From: an uncultured Clostridia bacterium
GTDB lineage: Bacteria > Bacillota > Clostridia > Christensenellales > Aristaeellaceae
DNA length: 16,024 bases
Reading direction: 5' to 3'
Assembly: GCA_946496415.1 (NCBI GenBank)
Contig: CAMMGP010000008.1
Span: forward strand, 1 to 16,024
This document shows, piece after piece, positions 1-5,837 of the stretch (position 1 is the first letter of the stretch; each line of letters starts with the position of its first letter). A model generated the notes under the pieces. That model ran no database searches. It was not told the DNA's origin and worked only from the letters and a program-made list of their open reading frames with translations. Made by a program: the position numbers and the translations under genes.

Positions 1-578
1 CTGGCGGCGAGTCTCACGTCCGTGCCGCCAATGTCCATGCCCATCAGCAGCCGCCCCGCGGCGCGCGGGGGCAATTTGGCAAACACGGGCGTCCCGCCCC
101 CCGCGCGCGGCGCTTCTTCTTTGGCGGGCGGCAGCGTGGCGATGTCGCGCGGCGCGAAGGCGAAGGTCACGTCGCCGCCGAACAGGGCCGCGAGCGTGCG
201 CTCGTTGACGTTCAGGCACTTGCCGTACCCCGTGCGCTCGCGCTTGGGAGAATGCACCTGAAACACGCTGTCCAGCGCCTTGACAAACGCCGCCAGCTCG
301 CTGTCGGCGGGATCAAAGCAGATCTCGATTTTGCGCGCACCCAGCGAGGAAAGGCAGTTGTAGAGCATGGCGTGGAGGAACGATTCGCCAAAAGCGCGCT
401 CCTCCGCCGTCGCAAAGCGCGGCAGGCGCAGATCAAAGCGGCGCGCGCTGTTATCGTAAAGGTGCACCAGCAGCGTGCAGGGCCGCTCGCCTTCGCGGCA
501 AAAGGCGTCGCGCACGTCGCTGATGTAAACGGGCCTGTCGGCTTTGGCACGCTGCAAAAATTCCTGCATGCAAGGCAT
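1..578 (-). CDS. ROK-like sugar kinase/regulator with long N-terminal domain (partial, 3' end missing)
   Basis: This gene is open from an ATG at 578 to the left window edge, giving about 192 residues without a stop. The start is fixed by a GGGAGTGA ribosome site just upstream and a 5-nt gap after the activase stop at 584, so it is the last visible gene of the PflD-like GRE operon. Residues 1 to about 175 form a domain I cannot name. It begins MPCMQEFLQRAK, contains a conserved-looking RTGYGKCLNVNERT stretch, and ends in a Gly/Pro/Ala-rich linker. After it comes LLMGMDIGGTDVRLAA, a typical first phosphate-binding motif (DIGGT) of the ROK/hexokinase-actin fold. The kinase domain therefore starts near residue 180 instead of residue 5 as in ordinary ROK kinases. 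It may phosphorylate a sugar or sense one; the catalytic residues lie outside the window. I am sure of the gene and moderately sure of the ROK fold. Confidence 0.78.
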   Translation of the reverse strand, partial: MPCMQEFLQRAKADRPVYISDVRDAFCREGERPCTLLVHLYDNSARRFDLRLPRFATAEERAFGESFLHAMLYNCLSSLGARKIEICFDPADSELAAFVKALDSVFQVHSPKRERTGYGKCLNVNERTLAALFGGDVTFAFAPRDIATLPPAKEEAPRAGGGTPVFAKLPPRAAGRLLMGMDIGGTDVRLAA

Positions 579-583
579 ATTGA

Positions 584-1477
584 TCACTCCCTGACGATGT
601 TGGCGATCCCCTCCTCGCGGAGGATGGCGTAGAAGGCTTCCATTTCCCCGGCGCTGAAGGGCTGGCCGGAGACGGGGTAGTCCTCCTCCAGCGCGGCGTA
701 TTTGCTGCGGCACAGGGGGTTGAAGTTGAGCAGTTCGTAGCGGGCGTTGGCATCGGTCAAACGCACAAAACGGGCGATGGCGCGTATGTTCGCCTCCGTG
801 GCGGTGTATCCGGGAATGAGCGGCGTGCGCACCAGCACGTCCGCGCCCTTTTCGACGAGATAGCGGTAGTTGGCGAGAATCAACTCGTTGCTCTCGCCGA
901 GCACGCGGCGGTGCTCCGCGCCGTCGAAGTACTTGATGTCGACGATGAAGTGGTCGACGAGCCCCAGAAAGCGCGAAAGCACGTCCTGCTTGACCAGCAG
1001 GCAGGTTTCGATGGCGGTGTCCACGCCCCGCGCGCGCATGCGGCGCAAAAGTTCAAGGGCGAACGGCCACTGGGCCATCACCTCGCCGCCGGAGAGCGTG
1101 ATGCCGCCGCCCTCGGCGTAGAACACAGCGTCCTGCAGGAGCGTTTCTTCCGCCTCGTCAGCGCTCACTTCGCGGCCGTCAAGCAGCAGCGCCCCCGTGG
1201 GACAGGCGTCCAGGCAGCGCTTGCAGAGCACGCAGGCCACTTGGTCGATGTGCACGCGCTCGTCCAGGGCAAGCGCCCGCTCCTGACAGGCGGCCACGCA
1301 GTTGCCGCAGCGCAGGCAGTCCGCCTCCTTGTACCACAGGCGCGGTTCCAGATGCAACCCTTCCGGGTTCTGACACCAGGGACAACGCAGGGGGCAGCCC
1401 TTGAGAAACAGCGTCGTGCGCAGGCCGGGGCCGTCGTGCACGGCGAAGCGCTTGACCTCAAAGACAAAGCCGTTCAT
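584..1477 (-). CDS. Glycyl radical enzyme activating enzyme, radical SAM, with two-cluster ferredoxin domain
   Basis: This 297-residue radical SAM enzyme would install the glycyl radical on the PflD-like GRE encoded just upstream, by making a 5'-deoxyadenosyl radical from S-adenosylmethionine. The radical SAM cluster motif CxxxCxxC is C28/C32/C35 within KGCPLRCPWC, preceded by the family signature HDGPGLRTT. An inserted ferredoxin-like domain carries two further Cys sets, C54/C57/C60/C64 and C82/C85/C88/C92, for auxiliary 4Fe-4S clusters. The GGE motif is in LSGGEVMAQ. Length and layout match GRE activases such as E. coli PflC and YbiY. The ATG at 1477 overlaps the GRE stop as ATGA and has a GAGG ribosome site, so the pair is translationally coupled. 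A much longer in-frame extension upstream is antisense-style read-through and was not used. Function as an activase is near certain; its partner is inferred from adjacency. Confidence 0.95.
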   Translation of the reverse strand: MNGFVFEVKRFAVHDGPGLRTTLFLKGCPLRCPWCQNPEGLHLEPRLWYKEADCLRCGNCVAACQERALALDERVHIDQVACVLCKRCLDACPTGALLLDGREVSADEAEETLLQDAVFYAEGGGITLSGGEVMAQWPFALELLRRMRARGVDTAIETCLLVKQDVLSRFLGLVDHFIVDIKYFDGAEHRRVLGESNELILANYRYLVEKGADVLVRTPLIPGYTATEANIRAIARFVRLTDANARYELLNFNPLCRSKYAALEEDYPVSGQPFSAGEMEAFYAILREEGIANIVRE

Positions 1478-3834
1478 ACCGCCTCGTAGGAGGTGCGGGC
1501 AATGATCTCCTCCTGAAGATCGGGAGCGAGTTCGGTAAAGTACGCCGTGTAGCCGGCCACGCGCACGGTCAGGCTGCGGTACTTCTCCGGTTCCTTCTGC
1601 GCGGCGCGCAGGTCGGCCTCGTTGAGCACGTTGAACTGTATGTGGCTGATGCCGAGGCGGCAGAAGGCGCGCAAAAAGGCGGTGAACTTGTCGATGCCGG
1701 CCTGCGTGGCGAAGAACTGCGGCAAGAATTTCATGTTCAACAGCGTGCCGTTGCTGGCCATGACATAGGGCAATTTGGAAACGGACTTGAGCAACGCCGT
1801 GGGGCCGGCCTGATCGCGGCCGTACATGGCGGAAACGCCGCCATCGGCCAGGGGATCGCGGGCGTGGCGGCCGTCCGCCGAAGCGCCGACGTTCTGCCCC
1901 ATGGGCACGTGGGCGGAGACGGTGTAGAGCCCCATCTGATAGAGGCCGCCGCGGCGGTTGCGGTACTGCTTGAGCCGCTCGCCGAAATAGCGCGTCCACT
2001 TGGCGCCGATGTCGTCCACGGCGGCGATGTCGTTGCCGTACTTGGGCGATTTGTGGATCAGCCGCTGGCGCAGCGCTTCCTGCCCGGAAAAGTCGCTTCG
2101 CAGCGCTTCGAGCAGCGCCTCCGCGGAAACGCTCTTTTCCTCATAGACGAACTTGCGGATCGCGGCGAGGCTGTCGGCGACGTTGGCCACCTGGATGGCC
2201 TGTACGCCGGCGAAGTTGTAGTGCGCGCCGCCGAGCGTAACGTCGCGCCCGAGGGCCATGCAATCGTCGATCACCGAAGAGAGGAAGGGCGTGGGCAGGC
2301 ACTTGGCGTGCATCTCGTCCATCACGGCGATCAGTTCCACCATCTTGTCGGCGTAGTAGTCGATCTGCCTGGCGAAGGCCGCTTCCAATTCCTCATAGGT
2401 TTTGTAGGTGGTGAGATCGCCGTAATTCGGGCCGATGACCTTGCCGGTGAGCAGGTCGACGCCGCCGGTGAGCGTCAATTCCAGCGCCTTGACGAGGTTG
2501 AACATCGCCGCGTCGCTCCAGTTGAGGGCATTGCCCTGCGTGGTCAGTTCCACGCAGCCGACAATGGCGTAGTCCATGGCGTCCTCGTGGGAAACGCCGT
2601 GGGCCTCGAGGGCGGGGATGACGGCCTCATCGTTGAACACCTGCGGCATGCCGCTGCCCTTGGCGATGACGCGCGTGGCCGCCTCGAGAAGCTCCGCGGG
2701 CGAGTTTTTGTACATGCGCAAAGAAAGGTTGGGCTGCGGCAGCAGTATGTGCGACTGCGCCTGCAAAAACAGATAACTCAGGGCGTTGGAGGCGTCGCTG
2801 CCGTCGGCGTTCTGGCCGCCGATGGCCACGTTGAAGCCGATGGGGAAGCCGGCAAAGTAGCGGGCGCTGTTGGAATTGCGCAGGTAGACCACCTGATTGA
2901 ACTTCAGCCACAGGCATTCGGTCAATTCCAGCGCCTCGGAAAGCGTCATGCCCGCTTCCATGCTGCGCTCAAAGTAGGGGAAGAGATACTGATCCATGCG
3001 CCCGGGCGAGAAGGAGGAGGCGTTGCCCTCCATCTGCAGGATGACGTAAAGGAACCAGGTGGCCTGCAAAGCCTCGTGATACGTCTCGGGCGGCTGCTCG
3101 GCAAGCTTGCGGCAGACGCGGGCCACTTCGGCGAGGCTCGCCTCGGCGTGTTCGGCATAGAGTTTTTCCGCCAGATCGGCGTAGCGGCGCATGAAGGCCT
3201 GCGCGCCCTCCATGACGATTTGTATGCTGCGGTAGAAGTCGCACTGGTCTGCCGGGGCGTTTTTCAAATGTTCCTCCGCCTCGGCGCGCAGGCCGGCGGG
3301 GCCGAGGCGCAGCCACTTGCGCGTGTTCGGACAGATGTGCCCCTGCGAGTGATCCTTCTGGTTGATCTTGATGACCTTGGCCACGCGGTCGACCTCTTCG
3401 CCGGCCACGGCGCGCACGCGATCCTCGAGAGAACGCCCCTTCCAGTAGGGAAGGATCTCCTCGCGGAACGCGCGCACGTCCTCTTCGTGGACGCCGAAGC
3501 GATCCTGCGCGCGGGTGGGCAGCGTCTCAAACTCGCGGTCGACCCACGAAGCGCCCGTCTCGGGAAAGACCACGCCGCCGCGCACGCCCGGCGTGCGGTT
3601 GCCGACGATGCGCTCCTCGGGCAGTATGCGGATGGACATTTCCTCCAAAGAGGCCCGCAGCGCCTTGGCGCGGCGGATGCTGGGACTCTCGCCCTCGGTC
3701 TGCTGATAGACGCGGGTGATGATGCGCGCCTGCTCGATGCTGACAAAGCGCGGCTCGGCGAGCATCTCCTCCTTCAGGCGCTCCACGCGCGCGGAGACAG
3801 GCAAAGCGGCGATCTGCGAAATATACTTTTCCAT
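1474..3834 (-). CDS. pflD: PflD-like glycyl radical enzyme (candidate anhydrohexitol-phosphate C-O lyase)
   Basis: This is a 786-residue glycyl radical enzyme. The thiyl-radical cysteine is C427 in VGCVEL, with the partner acid E429. The radical glycine is G761 in VRVAGYTAYF near the C terminus. The single Cys followed by V-E excludes true pyruvate formate-lyase, which has adjacent cysteines, and places it with the dehydratase/lyase GREs. Stretches such as ARYFAGFP, IVGNRT, TRAQDRF, YTVSAHVP and FNDEAVIPA match E. coli PflD from memory, an enzyme reported to open 1,5-anhydromannitol-6-phosphate. H166 sits where glycerol dehydratase has a substrate-binding His, but the following residues are ICPNT instead of the usual xxxDY, so the substrate may differ. 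D441 lies 14 residues after the Cys, as in glycerol dehydratase. The start at 3834 has a GAGGT site 7 nt upstream and a promoter in front of it; a longer in-frame start at 3975 would overlap the AraC gene. It is coupled to its activase. Confidence 0.9.
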   Translation of the reverse strand: MEKYISQIAALPVSARVERLKEEMLAEPRFVSIEQARIITRVYQQTEGESPSIRRAKALRASLEEMSIRILPEERIVGNRTPGVRGGVVFPETGASWVDREFETLPTRAQDRFGVHEEDVRAFREEILPYWKGRSLEDRVRAVAGEEVDRVAKVIKINQKDHSQGHICPNTRKWLRLGPAGLRAEAEEHLKNAPADQCDFYRSIQIVMEGAQAFMRRYADLAEKLYAEHAEASLAEVARVCRKLAEQPPETYHEALQATWFLYVILQMEGNASSFSPGRMDQYLFPYFERSMEAGMTLSEALELTECLWLKFNQVVYLRNSNSARYFAGFPIGFNVAIGGQNADGSDASNALSYLFLQAQSHILLPQPNLSLRMYKNSPAELLEAATRVIAKGSGMPQVFNDEAVIPALEAHGVSHEDAMDYAIVGCVELTTQGNALNWSDAAMFNLVKALELTLTGGVDLLTGKVIGPNYGDLTTYKTYEELEAAFARQIDYYADKMVELIAVMDEMHAKCLPTPFLSSVIDDCMALGRDVTLGGAHYNFAGVQAIQVANVADSLAAIRKFVYEEKSVSAEALLEALRSDFSGQEALRQRLIHKSPKYGNDIAAVDDIGAKWTRYFGERLKQYRNRRGGLYQMGLYTVSAHVPMGQNVGASADGRHARDPLADGGVSAMYGRDQAGPTALLKSVSKLPYVMASNGTLLNMKFLPQFFATQAGIDKFTAFLRAFCRLGISHIQFNVLNEADLRAAQKEPEKYRSLTVRVAGYTAYFTELAPDLQEEIIARTSYEAV

Positions 3835-3891
3835 GCTGACGACCTCGATTCTGCTGTCGGTCGGGGGAGGGGAAAACTTCCTTCTATGCTC

Positions 3892-3920
3892 ATTGTAACA
3901 TATTGCAGCGCAAATGAAAA
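3892..3920 (-). promoter_or_regulatory. Predicted sigma-A promoter of the PflD-like GRE operon
   Basis: On the minus strand a TACAAT -10 (3892-3897) lies 17 bp downstream of a TTTTCA -35 (3915-3920, 4 of 6 to consensus). It sits in the 95-bp gap between the AraC stop and the GRE start and would give a leader of about 50 nt. The weak -35 fits an activator-dependent promoter, as expected next to an AraC gene. A short inverted repeat, ATATTG at 3900-3905 and CAATAT at 3925-3930 (19-nt spacer), brackets the -35. Confidence 0.55.
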
Positions 3921-3929
3921 CGTCCAATA

Positions 3930-4721
3930 TCAATAAAAAGGTGCACGATCCTGCTCTTTGTCCCCGGAAGCGCAAAGCGCCTCGCGGCGGCGGAAATCGC
4001 GCGGCGACATGCCCGTGGCGGCGCGAAAGACGCGCCAGAAGTATTTGGGCGAGCCAAAGCCCACGGCGGCGGAAACTTCGCCGACGTCCAGATTGGTGGC
4101 CATCAGCAGCGACTTGGCCGCATCAATGCGTATATTTTGCAAATAGCGGATGGGGGAGACGCCCACGCTTTTGCTGAAGGTGCGGATGAGGTGCGAGGGG
4201 CTCAGGTGCGCAAGCTGCGCGAGCTCTTCGATGGTGATCTCTTCGGCCATGTGGTCGCGCAGATACATCATCACCCGTTCTACGGGCGCTTCGCTTCCCG
4301 GGCCGGCGCGCAGGCTGCGCAAAAGCAGCGCCGAGAGCGTGCGCACATAGCAGCCGAGCACATCTTCGTCCGCGGCGCCGCCGACGTATTCCGCGGCTAC
4401 GCCGTCCAGCAGCAGGCGGATCTGCCCGCTGGCGTCGTGACAGTGCAACACTTCCCGCAGGGCCAGATCCGCGGCGCTGAACTGCAAACAGTAGACCTCC
4501 TGATGGTGATCAAGCTGCAGGTGCTCCGTGTGCAGAACGCCCGGCGGATAGACCACCACGTCGGCAAACGTGGCGTAGAAGCTGCGCTCCGGCAGGGCGA
4601 TGCGCGCGTTGCCATAGAGGAAATAGAGCGCCTCGAAGCAGTCGTGCGCGTGCGGCACAAAGTTCCAGATGTCGCTTTTTTCATCAAAGCGCGCGAAGTA
4701 AAGGGGACGAAAGCTCTCCAT
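3930..4721 (-). CDS. AraC-family transcriptional regulator with cupin-like sensor domain
   Basis: This 263-residue protein has the usual AraC layout. The N-terminal half is a cupin-type sugar-binding barrel, recognised from FVPHAHDCFEALYFL and VYPPGVLHTEHL. The C-terminal about 100 residues hold two helix-turn-helix units: ITIEELAQLAHLSPSHLIRTF, and SAAVGFGSPKYFWRVFR followed by the family end motif GMSPRDFRR. ATG 4721 is preferred because two GGAGG boxes lie upstream, the nearer 6 nt away; a GTG at 4724 directly precedes it. The ATG shares bases with the TGA of the lactonase gene, so the two are coupled. It lies just upstream of the PflD-like GRE promoter, which it probably activates in response to a substrate or pathway intermediate. 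The family call is secure; the target and ligand are inferred. Confidence 0.93.
   Translation of the reverse strand: MESFRPLYFARFDEKSDIWNFVPHAHDCFEALYFLYGNARIALPERSFYATFADVVVYPPGVLHTEHLQLDHHQEVYCLQFSAADLALREVLHCHDASGQIRLLLDGVAAEYVGGAADEDVLGCYVRTLSALLLRSLRAGPGSEAPVERVMMYLRDHMAEEITIEELAQLAHLSPSHLIRTFSKSVGVSPIRYLQNIRIDAAKSLLMATNLDVGEVSAAVGFGSPKYFWRVFRAATGMSPRDFRRREALCASGDKEQDRAPFY
3936..3960 (+). promoter_or_regulatory. Candidate regulatory element A, shared with the ABC operon upstream region
   Basis: The sequence AAAAGGTGCACGATC followed by CTGCTCTTTG lies in the last codons of the AraC gene, 16 to 40 nt upstream of the predicted GRE -35. A closely similar sequence occurs at 11190-11216 ahead of the binding-protein gene, also about 15 nt upstream of its predicted -35 but in the opposite orientation relative to transcription. 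The outer ends are quasi-palindromic (AAAAG/CTTTG). In this copy it is coding, whereas the second copy is intergenic and would read through a stop in the same frame, so coding homology does not explain the match. Confidence 0.35.
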
Positions 4722-5761
4722 CACAGGCCTCCGTCCTCCAGCGCCAGGCAGACGGCGCGCGGTGCCGGCACGTCGCAGACCATTTCGCCGATATGGCCGC
4801 TCTCTGTGTCGCGGGCGCAGACGGCGATGTTGCCGCTGTACTGGTTGGCGATGAGCGCGAAACGGCCGTCCGGGCTGAGGCAGAAGTTGCGCGGCCCGCG
4901 CCCGTGAGCGCTCGTGCGTTCCAGGAGCGTTGCGCGGCCGTCTTCGCCAAGGCGGAAGGCGGCGATGCTGTCGTCGCCGCGGTTGGAGGCATAGAGGAAG
5001 CGGCCGTCAGGCGCAAGGTGGATGTCCGCGGCCAGATTCTCCCCGGCAAACCCCGCGTCCAGCAGGGGCAAAACGTTGCGCAGCGCGCATTCGCCCTCGG
5101 GATCGTAGGCGTATTCGAGCAGTTGATTGCCCATCTCCGCCACGGCGTAAAGCGTTTTGCCGTCCCGCGAAAAGCAGAAGTGGCGCGGGCCGGAGCCGGG
5201 CGGGGCGATGAGCGCGCTCGCGCCGCTTTGCAGAACGCCGTCGGCGTCGAGGCGGTAACGGAAGATGCGGTCGAGCCCGAGATCCGCCGCCAATAGCTGC
5301 CCGCTCGCGTCCATGCCGGTGGAGTGGACGTGGGGGCCCGCCTGACGGTTCTGCGCGTCGTGTCCCACGCCGCTGTGCTGGCAAAAGGCCGCGCGCCGGG
5401 CGGCGGCGCCGCCTTCCAGCACGTCGAACACAGCCAGAGAGCCGCTTGAGTAGTTGGCGACCGATACACGCCGGCCATCTGGCCAGACAAGTATGTGGCA
5501 GGGATCGTCGCCGCCGCTGGGCACGCTGGCCACGGGCCGCAGCGCCGCGCCGCCGTCCTCCAGCGCAAAAGAGGTAAGCGCGCCGCCAGCGGTTTCCGAA
5601 ACGGCGTAGAGCATCTTCCCACGCAGCGCCAGATAGGAGGGATTGGGGGCAAAGCCGAATTGTGAAAGCAAATGCAGATCTCCCGTGCGCGGGGAAAAGT
5701 CGAAAATGAGGATGCCGCCCTCGGGCGTGTCGCCCGTATAGCAGCCGGCATAGAGTTTCAT
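4721..5761 (-). CDS. Beta-propeller lactonase, YbhE/6-phosphogluconolactonase-like family
   Basis: This 346-residue soluble protein belongs to the seven-bladed beta-propeller lactonases (Pgl/YbhE family, usual length 330-350). Repeating blade motifs are visible: FAPNPSYLAL, CHILVWPDGRRVSVANYSSG, AGPHVHSTGMD, GPRHFCFSRDGKTLYAVAEM, HLAPDGRFLYASNRGDDSI and GPRNFCLSPDGRFALIANQYSG. Family members hydrolyse 6-phosphogluconolactone or related sugar lactones; many are only predicted. There is no signal peptide, so it acts in the cytoplasm. The ATG at 5761 has an AAAGGAAG site and an MKLYAGCYTG start typical of the family; an in-frame extension upstream has no such support. It sits 76 bp after the YbiW-like GRE and overlaps the AraC start, so it is part of the operon. 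Why a lactonase is needed beside the GREs is unclear; it may point to an oxidised cyclic sugar as a side substrate. Confidence 0.88.
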   Translation of the reverse strand: MKLYAGCYTGDTPEGGILIFDFSPRTGDLHLLSQFGFAPNPSYLALRGKMLYAVSETAGGALTSFALEDGGAALRPVASVPSGGDDPCHILVWPDGRRVSVANYSSGSLAVFDVLEGGAAARRAAFCQHSGVGHDAQNRQAGPHVHSTGMDASGQLLAADLGLDRIFRYRLDADGVLQSGASALIAPPGSGPRHFCFSRDGKTLYAVAEMGNQLLEYAYDPEGECALRNVLPLLDAGFAGENLAADIHLAPDGRFLYASNRGDDSIAAFRLGEDGRATLLERTSAHGRGPRNFCLSPDGRFALIANQYSGNIAVCARDTESGHIGEMVCDVPAPRAVCLALEDGGL

Positions 5762-5784
5762 GGAGCCACTTCCTTTCCCGGGCC

Positions 5785-5824
5785 AAAAACCGCGCAACCC
5801 CCACCCGCGCGCGGCCGGTGGGGG
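5785..5824 (-). terminator. GC-rich hairpin between YbiW-like GRE and lactonase (attenuator or processing site)
   Basis: An 8-bp perfect stem pairs 5798-5805 with 5817-5824 (CCCCCACC/GGTGGGGG) around an 11-nt GC-rich loop, just downstream of the GRE stop at 5838. A TTTTT run follows on the minus strand, but about 8 nt after the stem, so termination is probably partial. It may lower expression of the lactonase and AraC genes relative to the GRE, or protect the GRE transcript end. Confidence 0.4.
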
Positions 5825-5837
5825 AAGGTGAGAATAT

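Noticed and set aside
1642..3936. Very long plus-strand open frame of about 764 codons opposite the PflD-like GRE
   Set aside because: It is the antisense shadow of a GC-rich gene. Its composition (rich in His, Val, Gly, Arg) has no recognisable domain, and the opposite strand encodes a clear GRE.
3835..3975. N-terminal extension of the PflD-like GRE to an upstream in-frame start
   Set aside because: The extra 47 residues would cover the promoter and overlap the AraC gene, and the GAGGT site is placed for the ATG at 3834.
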